DNA from: a bacterium
GTDB taxonomy: Bacteria > SZUA-182 > DTGQ01
Length of the DNA stretch: 57,539 nt
Assembly: GCA_023512255.1 (NCBI GenBank)
Contig: JAILZY010000015.1
Span: forward strand, 1 to 57,539
Direction of reading: 5' to 3'
Below, piece by piece: positions 1 to 8,400 of the stretch. Numbering within the stretch: the first letter of the stretch is position 1; every line of letters begins with the position of its first letter. Under the pieces are notes generated by a model. It was not told the DNA's origin, ran no database searches, and saw nothing but the letters and a program-made list of their open reading frames with translations. Position numbers and translations under genes: made by a program.

Positions 1-76
1 TGATGAGCATGGAAAAGATACCTTACAGGAAATGCCAGAATAACTATTTGAATCTATTGGCGCAAAAAAGGCAAGG
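1..76. other. sequence left of the CRISPR array (possible leader edge)
   Basis: These 76 bases precede the first complete repeat and contain no repeat copy or convincing gene. Spacers in the array are mostly 35-49 nt, so this is longer than a normal spacer. The repeats decay toward the right end, which suggests that the leader lies on this side, partly outside the window. No promoter can be assigned from this fragment. Confidence 0.35.
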
Positions 77-1777
77 GTAGAAATCCATGACCTGATGATT
101 AAGGGATTGCGACGATTCAGATGAGACTCCGCCAACGACTGTTTTTGAGTAGAAATCCATGACCTGATGATTAAGGGATTGCGACTCCCTCCTATGTATT
201 AAAGTTTAAAATGACAATCTCCGTAGAAATCCATGACCTGATGATTAAGGGATTGCGACTTTATTATCCCAATACCGATGATAAAAAACCCACGGCAAAT
301 TAGTAGAAATCCATGACCTGATGATTAAGGGATTGCGACTTATTTGATAAAGATTCCCATACTGCCTTATTTTTTTTCAATTCTCTGTAGAAATCCATGA
401 CCTGATGATTAAGGGATTGCGACATGCCCTGTAAAAGCGACCTTAAATGGTCGCAAGGGTTCCGTAGAAATCCATGACCTGATGATTAAGGGATTGCGAC
501 TGCAGACGAGTTTTTTGCCTCGTCTTCGGAGAGCCGTTGGGTAGAAATCCATGACCTGATGATTAAGGGATTGCGACACTTATTATTTTCGCGGCATCCC
601 GAATTTTGTGAAAAGTAGAAATCCATGACCTGATGATTAAGGGATTGCGACCGCACATAGTATACCACTACGTACGGGAGTAATTTTGCAGTAACGTAGA
701 AATCCATGACCTGATGATTAAGGGATTGCAACATAAGTTTGGCCACCTGACACAATGGTTATATTAATTGTTATTAGGTAGAAATCCATGACCTGATGAT
801 TAAGGGATTGCGACAGTAATACACAGTATGGCAACACCTCACCATTGTTGGTAGAAATCCATGACCTGATGATTAAGGGATTGCGACACTATCCAACAAT
901 AAGTTAACTACTTCTAATACTAGTAGTAATGTAGAAATCCATGACCTGATGATTAAGGGATTGCGACAAATAATATAGAAGCAACTACAATCATCAAACT
1001 TGAATACGTAGAAATCCATGACCTGATGATTAAGGGATTGCGACTTACGATGACCGCCGCCCCTCTCCTCGGCGACTATGATTAGCTGGTAGAAATCCAT
1101 GACCTGATGATTAAGGGATTGCGACATCCAGGAGCGCTTTTTTGGGGGTTGTTCCTATTCCATAGCAGATTGGTAGAAATCCATGACCTGATGATTAAGG
1201 GATTGCGACAATTTTTCTATATTATAATTGTGGTTATGAAATTTCATATCCAGTAGAAATCCATGACCTGATGATTAAGGGATTGCGACCCTCTACGGTA
1301 ATGGGGAGGAGTTCCTCCTCTCCAAGTAGAAATCCATGACCTGATGATTAAGGGATTGCGACGAATACGTTTACGCAGCTCGGGACTGCTAATATTGATA
1401 TTATTACTGTACATAATAATGCATAGTAGAAATCCATGACCTGATGATTAAGGGATTGCGACCTTTTATAATAACGTATAGTATTAGTATGCTTCTTTTT
1501 ATTCAGTAGAAATCCATGACCTGATGATTAAGGGATTGCGACTTATTGTACCTAACCGCAGTGACAGCAACTTCCAGTTGGTAGAAATCCATGACCTGAT
1601 GATTAAGGGATTGCGACTTTAATGCTTCTTTCAATATTTTTTGTAATAGCTTTAATTTTTATTTGAGTAGAAATCCTGACCTGATGATTAAGGGATTGCG
1701 ACTCGTTCCCCGTCTCCTGTAATCCAGGGGGAGATTATAAGTAGAAATCCATGACCTGATGATTAAGGGATTGCGAC
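77..1777 (+). CRISPR. CRISPR array, 22 repeats of 37 bp
   Basis: Repeats begin GTAGAAATCC and end GGGATTGCGAC. They start at 77, 149, 223, 303, 387, 464, 541, 615, 696, 778, 851, 931, 1008, 1089, 1173, 1253, 1326, 1426, 1506, 1581, 1667 and 1741. All are identical except the copy at 696 (ends GCAAC) and the copy at 1667 (one base missing, 36 bp). The 21 spacers are 35-49 nt apart from one of 63 nt (1363-1425), and none looks like another. The ATTGcgAC 3' end resembles the ATTGAAAC ends common in type I and III repeats, so this orientation is favoured. No cas gene lies in the window, so the subtype is open. The reverse strand has open frames reading repeated SLNHQVMDFY peptides; these are artefacts of the repeat. 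Confidence 0.98.
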
Positions 1778-1937
1778 ACCAAGTACGGGTACGTTGTACC
1801 GTGCCCCTACCAATGACCAATGTACAGCCTGTGGACAGGCAAAATCAAACAGGTAGCCCAGGCGGCTCGCCTGTGCTACCAGCCCGCCCAGGCGAGCCGC
1901 CTGGGCTACCTGTGCTACCCTAAAAGGAGCTAATTCC
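1778..1937. repeat. intergenic segment with 22-bp perfect inverted repeat
   Basis: The stretch between the last regular repeat and the small gene at 1938 contains perfect 22-bp arms, GGTAGCCCAGGCGGCTCGCC... at 1852-1873 and its complement at 1889-1910, around a 15-nt loop. A third partial copy (TGTGCTACC) follows. GC-rich GCCTGGGCTACC palindromes of this type occur as dispersed repeats in several environmental bacterial genomes (recalled, not searched). It lies just upstream of the ribosome binding site of the next gene and could form a hairpin in its leader. Confidence 0.7.
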
Positions 1938-2258
1938 ATGTCCAAAACAAACAATGATGATCTGATTTTTGATTTCTGGGCACATAATCCGACTTGGGAT
2001 GAAATGATAAAGATGTGGGGTGATGCCGTACCTGTTGTTTGGGGAGAACCGCTTACAACCGGTGAAAACGCCCGCGATGTTACTGCCCATACCATTGCCT
2101 GCCTATATGCTCTGCGAAGAGATAAGATTAAAGCCCAGCAGTATGCCAGAGCCATAAATGATGAAAAGTGGCGAGCTGATGCTTTTAAATTCATTGAAAA
2201 TCCAACTGTTTTTGATCCTATCAAAGGCCTTATCCCCTTGGCAGAAGAGCAATCCTGA
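1938..2258 (+). CDS. hypothetical protein, 106 aa, inside the CRISPR distal end
   Basis: I do not recognise this protein. It is small and soluble, with no signal peptide or membrane segment. The N-terminal half is Trp-rich and acidic (FWAHNPTWDEMIKMWGD, then VPVVWGEP), and the C-terminal half is probably helical (RRDKIKAQQYARAIND). An AAAGGAG ribosome binding site sits 9 nt before the ATG, which supports real expression. The gene lies between CRISPR repeats: the last array repeat ends at 1777 and an isolated intact repeat starts at 2293. It has therefore been inserted into the array, or the array has grown around it. A role in CRISPR function or defence is possible, but nothing in the sequence shows it. 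Confidence 0.7.
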   Translation: MSKTNNDDLIFDFWAHNPTWDEMIKMWGDAVPVVWGEPLTTGENARDVTAHTIACLYALRRDKIKAQQYARAINDEKWRADAFKFIENPTVFDPIKGLIPLAEEQS

Positions 2259-2292
2259 GAAACTCTTCGTCTACGTCTGATTTTGATTTATC

Positions 2293-2329
2293 GTAGAAAT
2301 CCATGACCTGATGATTAAGGGATTGCAAC
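2293..2329 (+). repeat. isolated CRISPR repeat, GCAAC variant
   Basis: A full 37-bp repeat matches the array consensus except that it ends TTGCAAC, the variant also seen at 696. It lies 515 bp beyond the last regular repeat, with the small gene between, and is followed by a 61-nt spacer-like stretch. Confidence 0.95.
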
Positions 2330-2390
2330 TTACCATGCACATCTACCAAGAGAGGATCAATCAGGACTAAATAAGGTGGAAAAGTAATTG

Positions 2391-2425
2391 GTAAACATGC
2401 ATGAGCAGAATTAAGGGATGGCAAC
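2391..2425 (+). repeat. degenerate terminal CRISPR repeat
   Basis: The sequence starting GTAAACATGCATGAGCAG and ending ATTAAGGGATGGCAAC aligns end to end with the repeat, with several substitutions and two gaps. Repeat decay normally marks the leader-distal end of an array, so this is probably the true right end. Confidence 0.85.
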
Positions 2426-2434
2426 CAGTGGAGC

Positions 2435-2481
2435 CTGCTTCCAGCAGGCTTTCTTAAGCTGCTTCTAGCAGGCTTCTTAAG
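2435..2481. repeat. tandem duplication with hairpin before the DUF2589 gene
   Basis: A 24-bp unit, CTGCTTCCAGCAGGCTTTC..., at 2435-2458 is repeated at 2459-2481 with one substitution and one missing base. The first copy also forms a short hairpin (AGCCTGCT/AGCAGGCT). It is one of many intergenic microduplications in this window. Confidence 0.8.
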
Positions 2482-2535
2482 TGTTTTGCCAGAGTATAAA
2501 AATCAATTTTTCAGGCCGAAAGGGAGGTAAATATT

Positions 2536-3129
2536 ATGGCTACACCAGGACAAGAATTAGCTTCATTGGATTTTGAAAGTCTTATTGGCGGACCGCTAGT
2601 GGCGATTGTCCATGCCCAGGCTCAGGCTGCTTTGGCTACGGCCAATTTTATCAAGCAGGTTGGCTTCAAGCCACCAACAGGTACGCAAACTGCGACCGAG
2701 CAGACTACGGGAGAGCCGGCAACTGTCACCTTTACCTACAAGAAGATGGTTCCCAAGGCGGATGGAAGCGGCGAAGAAGAAAAGACCGCAACCCTAACCG
2801 TTCCTTTCCTGGCCATGCTGCCAATTCCCTATCTGCGGGTGGAGGAGGCCAATGTGGATTTTTTGGCCAAGATCAACTCTGTCCAATTTCGGCAGGTTGA
2901 CACCAACCTGGAGGTAAAGGGTGAGCTAGAGGCTAAGGCAGGATGGCTGTGGGGAAGCGCAAGACTCAAAGTTACCACCACCTATCAGAGGCAGACCAAA
3001 GAGGGGTCTACTGTAACTCGAGACTATTCAATGGGGGTCAAGGTGAAGGCTGTTCAGGAGGAGATGCCCGGCGGGCTGGCTAAGCTCTTGAGCGTTCTTG
3101 AATCGTTGATCAAAGAGACTACAGCCTAA
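2536..3129 (+). CDS. DUF2589 family protein
   Basis: This 197-aa soluble protein opens with LDFESLIGGPLVAIVHAQAQ, the hallmark N terminus of the DUF2589 family: a short amphipathic segment followed by AQAALATANFIKQVGF. The middle is predicted beta-rich (VTFTYKKM, LTVPFLAMLPIPYLRVEEANVDF), and the family name rests on this pattern. The biochemical function of DUF2589 proteins is not known to me. There is no signal peptide. A GGGAGG ribosome binding site 8 nt upstream fixes the start. The gene is followed after 19 bp by a partner gene of matching style, and the pair ends in a strong terminator, so it is a two-gene unit beside a CRISPR array. Confidence 0.75.
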   Translation: MATPGQELASLDFESLIGGPLVAIVHAQAQAALATANFIKQVGFKPPTGTQTATEQTTGEPATVTFTYKKMVPKADGSGEEEKTATLTVPFLAMLPIPYLRVEEANVDFLAKINSVQFRQVDTNLEVKGELEAKAGWLWGSARLKVTTTYQRQTKEGSTVTRDYSMGVKVKAVQEEMPGGLAKLLSVLESLIKETTA

Positions 3130-3148
3130 GTCAAGGAGGGTCTTCCCA

Positions 3149-3895
3149 ATGGCAAGTTTAGGAGAGGTAGTCGGTGCCCTGATCAGTCAGATCAGCAAGG
3201 GGCGAAGTCAGGCGGATATGGCTACCTTGGAAGTGGCTAAGGTATATAAAGAGCACCCTCTCCTGTCGTCCTTCCCAGTGCCGAAGATGACCCTGGATGA
3301 AGTGGTGATCGACCTTAAGGTGTCGATCTCGGCTGCTCCGGTGCGAAAGGTTCTGAGCGCTGAGGCAAAAAGGGAAATCTTGGCTGAGATAGATAAGATG
3401 ACCCGTGAGGCAGTAACTAGTGAGCCCTCTCTACAGAAGCTCAGCCGCAAATTTCCTGATCTTTCGGGCATCATGGACCAGACTCATCCCAAGTTTATGG
3501 AGAGATTGTCTGAGCTTTTGCCTGAAGAAAAAGAGATTGAGCCGAAAAGTATTGCCCAAGCCGCAGCTTCGGTCATTAGGGGACATTTGACCGATACGGT
3601 CCTGGGGGCTGATCCGAAGGTAGTTAACAAACTTTCTAAAGACTTCCTACAAAGCGAATCCCCCCAGATTGAGGCTAAATTAGCCTCACAGATCCAGGCT
3701 AAAATCTCAGGGGTTCTTGAGGTTCAGCCAATTGATAAGGAGCGACTTGAGGTCTTGGTAACCGCCTCTGAGCTTCAGTCAATTCCGCCAGAGAAGATCA
3801 CCACCTTGAGACTAACCCTGCGAGAAGCGGATCAATCCTGGACTCAGATCGAGACTGAAAAAGGCGAAGTGCAAGAAAAGCTCGTTCCTCATTAG
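3149..3895 (+). CDS. DUF2589-associated hypothetical protein
   Basis: This 248-aa protein begins MASLGEVVGALISQISKGRS followed by a helix and HPLLSSFPVPKMTLDEVVID. That layout is typical of the second protein found next to DUF2589 genes: a helical N terminus, then a beta stretch built around a PVPK/R motif. The remainder is mostly helical, charged and Ala/Lys-rich, with no transmembrane segment or recognisable catalytic motif. The start is supported by AAGGAGGG 8 nt upstream. It lies 19 bp after the DUF2589 gene and is surely cotranscribed with it, so I infer that the two proteins act together. The function is unknown. Confidence 0.7.
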   Translation: MASLGEVVGALISQISKGRSQADMATLEVAKVYKEHPLLSSFPVPKMTLDEVVIDLKVSISAAPVRKVLSAEAKREILAEIDKMTREAVTSEPSLQKLSRKFPDLSGIMDQTHPKFMERLSELLPEEKEIEPKSIAQAAASVIRGHLTDTVLGADPKVVNKLSKDFLQSESPQIEAKLASQIQAKISGVLEVQPIDKERLEVLVTASELQSIPPEKITTLRLTLREADQSWTQIETEKGEVQEKLVPH

Positions 3896-3906
3896 TAGAC
3901 TCATTG

Positions 3907-3946
3907 GTAGAAAGGTTGATCCAGGAGTAGAAAGGTTAATCCAGGA
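3907..3946. repeat. 20-bp tandem duplication after a stop codon
   Basis: GTAGAAAGGTTGATCCAGGA at 3907-3926 is followed directly by a copy with one substitution at 3927-3946. It lies 11 bp past the stop of the DUF2589 partner gene. Confidence 0.9.
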
Positions 3947-3969
3947 GAAAAATCTCAGATTAATTAAAG

Positions 3970-4053
3970 GCTTCTCTTCCCCTCTTACCCTGCCCCCCAC
4001 TAAGGTGAGGGCAGGGAAGGAGGGAAGCGGAAGAGAGGGATTTTTCTTTTCTT
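3970..4053 (+). terminator. rho-independent terminator after the DUF2589 pair
   Basis: A long GC-rich hairpin pairs CCCTGCCC (3988-3995) with GGGCAGGG (4009-4016), and further out CTCTTCC with GGAAGAG. A T-rich run, TTTTTCTTTTCTT, follows from 4041. Confidence 0.8.
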
Positions 4054-4290
4054 ATGCTCTAGCTAAATAAACCTACTCCACTAAATAAACCTTATTCCAA
4101 TAGACCTTATTCCAAACTCTCTTTGTCTAACTAAAAATAAAGTCTAACTAAAAATAAACCTACTCCAGACTCTATTTGTCTAACTAAACTTAGTCTAACT
4201 AAACTTACTCCACACTCTCTGTCCCCTCACGGTAAATCTAGCATAATACCTATATTTAGCATGATACCTAGAGATAAGCGCTAACTAAAC
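4054..4290. repeat. AT-rich nest of short tandem duplications
   Basis: No gene is evident here. The stretch is built from several adjacent short duplications: CTAAATAAACC(T)TA.TCCA units, GTCTAACTAAAAATAAA twice, GTCTAACTAAACTTA twice, and TAGCAT(A/G)ATACCTA twice. The units differ from one duplication to the next, which suggests repeated independent slippage or duplication events rather than one microsatellite. Confidence 0.75.
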
Positions 4291-4489
4291 GGTCTTTTCG
4301 CTAATAAAGTGCGTAAGCTGCGGCGGTAAAGTGCGCAAGCTAGGGGTGGGCAACAAGGTCCGCACCTACAATTGATAGCATCATTGAGCCGCTGTGCGGA
4401 CCTTGTGTTACGCGCGCTCCGAGCTGGCGGTGAGTGGAGCGCTCTGTGATCTGTCTGCGTACTTTTGTTACCCACTTAGCGAAAGAGCC
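4291..4489. repeat. MITE-like palindromic element, repeat family C
   Basis: The ends are imperfect inverted repeats: GGTCTTTTCGCTAATAAAGTG on the left and CACTTAGCGAAAGAGCC on the right. Inside are further inverted pieces (CAAGGTCCGCA and TGCGGACCTTG). Two related shorter copies lie at 29694-29810 and 29822-29925. No transposase is encoded. It looks like a non-autonomous palindromic repeat. Confidence 0.7.
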
Positions 4490-4507
4490 ACTAAAGATTT
4501 CCCCCTT

Positions 4508-5083
4508 TTAGGGAAGTATAGGCCCTAAGCCTAGAATAAGAGATGCGGTTAGCAAAGAGGTAAGGGAAGGGGTTGTAGCTACAGAAGAGGGTGGATAAGC
4601 AGCAACAAAGGTATTGTTGGCTACCGGCACATTGTTAGTCAGCCAACTGGTGGCGGTAGGCGCCAGAAGGCTCCAGCCTTTGATTAAAGAAAGGTTAATC
4701 GGAGCCGGAAGCCCAGTGAGCGGGTCTTTTAAATATGCTGGAGGCCAGGGATTTATTCCATACAGAGGGTCGTAATAAACCAAACCAGGGGGAACATAAT
4801 ATAAAAGCCAAGGATAGGGTCTTCGAGGGTCCCAGGTAAGGCCTGGTTGCACAGGCAGGACTCTGGTTGATTCCAAGCTGCTGACAATAGGCGTGGGGAG
4901 GCCGGTCAGGGGATTGGTCGGTGAAAGAGGAGGAGACCACAGCGGCCATAAGGTATTGTAAGGAGGTAGGTTTATCCAGTTGGCAGACTCTGAGGCTGTG
5001 GGAAGATAGAAGCTAATCCCCAAAGTTATGATTAAGACTAAAATCAAGACCTTAAAGATATTTTTTGGAGTCATATGAGCCAT
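4508..5083 (-). CDS. small secreted proline/aromatic-rich protein
   Basis: I do not recognise this 191-aa protein. An N-terminal signal peptide is clear (KNIFKVLILVLIITLGISF, with cleavage near TASESA). The mature part is rich in Pro, Leu, Trp and Tyr and carries a repeated motif, NPLTGLPTPI and DPLTGLPAPI, flanking a YPWLLYYVPPGLVYYDPLYG stretch. The C terminus is a hydrophobic Ser/Thr/Leu tail ending GLGPILP. AGAGGT lies 7 nt before the ATG. It is downstream of the cytochrome/FN3 cluster but beyond that cluster's terminator, so it is probably transcribed separately. An extracellular structural or adhesive role is possible, but only composition supports it. Confidence 0.65.
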   Translation of the reverse strand: MAHMTPKNIFKVLILVLIITLGISFYLPTASESANWINLPPYNTLWPLWSPPLSPTNPLTGLPTPIVSSLESTRVLPVQPGLTWDPRRPYPWLLYYVPPGLVYYDPLYGINPWPPAYLKDPLTGLPAPINLSLIKGWSLLAPTATSWLTNNVPVANNTFVAAYPPSSVATTPSLTSLLTASLILGLGPILP

Positions 5084-5276
5084 AATAGCACCTCTTCTTA
5101 TCTCCCCCCCATTTACTTAACATATAGTGGCTATCCTATATAAGAATTAAGAATATAGGATAAGGATATAGGGAAAATATTATCATATTAGCTTATTCAT
5201 TTAAATTTTATCCTATTTAGAACAGATTTTCAAAAATATTTTTTTTGATTTTTTCTATGGGAAGATAGATATGAAA
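5084..5276. other. AT-rich upstream region of the small secreted protein gene
   Basis: This is non-coding. It holds a perfect 10-bp inverted repeat, TATCCTATAT (5132-5141) and ATATAGGATA (5153-5162), about 50 bp upstream of the minus-strand start at 5083. That could be an operator or a leader hairpin. No confident -35/-10 pair was found. Confidence 0.45.
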
Positions 5277-5336
5277 AATTTAAAGTTTTAGGAGGATGGC
5301 TTGGAAGGAACCCTTTTTCAAAAGGGTTCCTTCCAA
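5277..5336. repeat. hairpin repeat, family B
   Basis: TTTAAAGTTTTAGGAGGATGG is followed by perfect 17-bp arms TTGGAAGGAACCCTTTT (5301-5317) and their complement (5320-5336) around a 2-nt loop. The same head and nearly the same arms occur in reverse orientation at 46149-46206. A variant with different arms is at 46213-46276. Confidence 0.85.
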
Positions 5337-5356
5337 AATAAATAAGGATTAAAAAT

Positions 5357-5392
5357 AAAAAAAGCGGGGTTGTTAACCAGCCCCGCTTTTTT
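5357..5392 (-). terminator. rho-independent terminator of the cytochrome/FN3 cluster
   Basis: A strong stem, AAAAAGCGGGG with CCCCGCTTTTT, encloses an 11-nt loop. It has A/T tracts on both sides, so it can work in either direction. It lies 20 bp past the FN3 gene's stop on the minus strand. Confidence 0.9.
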
Positions 5393-5412
5393 GTTTTCAG
5401 GTTAAAAATTTC

Positions 5413-8400
5413 TCACTCCTCAGAAAGCTCCACAAAGCCTATAGTCTGGCCAATCAAGACCTCTTCGCCCCGCAGGATTTTGATCTTAACTAGTCTTCCA
5501 TCCCCTGGGGCCTTGAGCAGGATCTGCCCATGTCGCTCGATCTCGATCCTAGCCAGCGGCTCTCCTCGGCGAACCTCATCACCTTCGGTTTTTAGCCACT
5601 CAAGGAGGCGGCCGCGAACATCTTTTAGACTATCCATAAGGTCGTCACGCTCTCGCGGCTTACCCTCCTCCTCATCCTCCTGTACCCTGCAGAGCGGAAC
5701 AAACAGGCTCCCCCGGGCTCTACGAAGCTCTCTCTGCTTAGGAGGCTCGGAGGAAACCCTGCCCCTGATTTGCACAAGCCCTGGCTCTCTTCCCGCTCGG
5801 TAGGTGCAGGAGGCCTGGCCATTTCGGTTAGTTTGGAGCGTTGAGGCTGAAAGCTCACCATTTCGGGATAGCCTTCCCTGCTCATCCTGAAGCCTTAACT
5901 GAATAATGGCTTGCGGATTTGGATTTTCATTGATATCGGTAACCGTAAGGGCAATCTCAGCTACCTCGTCGCTGTCGGCCTCAAGACAGGCATCAGGCAA
6001 AGCAGTCATGATGAGTTTGGCCGGAGCATCACTCATCAGGATGATACTGACCGAGTCCTCAAGATATGGGGCGCCATCGGGATTTTCAAGACGGCTGGCT
6101 ACGGCGCTGATAGTTACCGTACCGATATTTTTCCCAGCCTGATAAAAGATATATCCGGCGCCTGCCGAATCGGTAATCAGGCTCTGGGGTTGTAGGCTCC
6201 CTTCTTCAGCCACTTCTCCATCTGCCAGAGAGAATGAAACCCGATACTTTTTGCTCACCGGCTTTCCCTGGCTATCGAGCAGCCTAACACTTATTCTTGA
6301 GCGGCTTCGGCCATCAGCCGTGATTTTGGGCGGGTCTGCGCTCAGGATCATCCTAGCCGCATCACCTGGCCCTGCTGCTGCCGCCGCCAGAGCCCTATTT
6401 CGCTGCCTTGACCGCAACCAAATGTCCAGACTGCTTTCAATAAAGCTGGTGATATAGCCTACTCCAGCTTGGCCGCTGTCTAGGTCTTTAGCAATAATCA
6501 AGGCTGTCTTGGCGGCAAAGCCAGCCGTATAGGTGGCCTCACACCGCCCCAAGCTATCGGTAACTCCCTCAAAGTCAATGGCCAGTTTGCCGTCAATTTC
6601 CTGGCCAAAATTCCCCCCACCGATGACATCGGTGTATTCGTCGGTTGTGGCCAAAGTCAGAGCTACATGATGGCCGCTTACAGGGTTCCCATTGACATCC
6701 TTAATCTCCATGGTAAGCTTGGCCTGTGATTTATTATCAGCCCGAAGCTCTTGCTTTTGGGCAGATACGGTAATCACTGAGCGGGTGTCGATGGAGAGGG
6801 TCTCCTCACTGCTCTTAGTGGTTAAATTGCCAGCCTGATCGGATAAGTAGCCAAAGACTGCGATCTTGTCCGCATCATCCCCAATTTGAATAACATAGCT
6901 GCCCTGATACTCTCCCTGAATGAAGCGAGACTCTTGCATCGGGATCTTTTTCCCCTCCGCACCGAGGCTGAAGAAGGCGATAGCACCAGGCTCTCCAGAA
7001 AGAATGACCTCCAGCTGATCTCCAGCCACCAGTTTTCCCGAAATCCCAGCTATCCGAGAGCCATTATGCGACAGCTTGCTGATCACAGGGGGCTCTTGAT
7101 CATCCACCTGTACATTGATCCGCAAGGGTTTTGCTCCCTTGCCCAGCCTCTGCCTCCCTGCCCGATCAGAGACCCTAGCCACCAGGGCTGCCTCTTCAGC
7201 CCGATCCGAAGCCCTGACCTTGTATTCACCCCGATATACCCCTGGCCGGACCTCTTCGAGCGCGGTCCAAGGCACTACTCCCTCGATAGAATAATACGCT
7301 TCACAGCCCCGATCCGCCTCAACCTTTATGGTTACTATCCGGCCCGTTTTGACCGGAATACCCAAGGTATCGTCGGTAACTGAAAAGATAGCTGGCGAGT
7401 CGCTATATTGAGCTAAATCAATTCGCACCGGCTCAGAGAGTTTTGATCGATTTCCAGCCTCATCCACGGTCCTGACTGCATAATAGTAAACCGCACCGCT
7501 CTCGGCCTTATCATCTACATAGGAAGAAATCCCCCGCTTGACAAGAACATATGAGGGCGGCGGAAAGTTTGGATCAACAGCCGAGGGTGAGCGAATTACC
7601 TCTACGGCGGAAAAACTACCCTCAGCCGGCAGAGTCCAGGAGAGTTCAGGCTGGCCATAGGTATTAACCTTACCGTTGAGAGAAAGTACCGGAGGAGGGG
7701 GATCATTTTTGATCGAGATCGTGCCTGCGGCCTTTTTCATGCTTCGATTGCCCTGCGGGTCAGCCAGACATCCCCAAACCGGCGCCTGGCTAAGATTAAT
7801 TCCCGAAGGTACGGTAAACTCCTGATAATACACGCCTGGCCCTGTTTCTCTCATCGGCTGATTCTCAGTCAAGCCCTCGATGGTGAAAGAGGCCTGACAG
7901 CCAGGCTCACCACGCATGATTAGGGTAATGATATCACCCGCTTTTTTCGGCTTTCCTTGCGTATCTTCACTAATCGAAGCGATATAAAGAGCTTGAGTAT
8001 AGCAGGAAACCTCAAGCGGAAACAGACTCTCTCGGCCCTCTTTATTAACACTGACCACCGAATAAAGATATCTCTTATTTTCCTCAACCGCTTCATCCAC
8101 ATAGGAGGTGCTGGTTAGGGGTTTTTCAGTAAGCTTTTGAAATTGCTTCTCTTCCAAAGATTCCCGACGATAGACATTATAGCCTACCACTTGAGGATCA
8201 GAGCTTGCCGGCCACTCCAGCCTTACCTTGCCAAGTTCATAGGTGGCTTTAAGATCAGAAGGCTCAACCGGATTAGCCATAGGAGTTGCCTCCCTCTCCT
8301 CAGACCGAGGGCTTTCCATGCCATCCTCACCCACTGAGGTAATTACATAATAGTACCTTAGGCCATTTTTAACCTCATGATCTTCAAAATAGGTACACTC

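Noticed and set aside
486-1127. Open frames on the minus strand across the CRISPR array encoding repeated SLNHQVMDFY peptides
   Set aside because: They are translations of the CRISPR repeat itself; the peptide period equals the repeat period and the intervening residues come from unrelated spacers.
1763-2224. 153-codon minus-strand open frame opposite the array-embedded gene
   Set aside because: It runs antisense to a gene with a strong ribosome site and translates through the 22-bp palindrome, giving a VAQAARLGGLVAQASRLG artefact.
4281-4475. Short minus-strand open frame within 4281-4475
   Set aside because: It coincides with the palindromic repeat element at 4291-4489 and lacks a ribosome site.
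1-4500. cas genes or a complete CRISPR-Cas locus
   Set aside because: No Cas1, Cas2, Cas3 or effector-like protein can be read in the region; the leader side continues outside the window.
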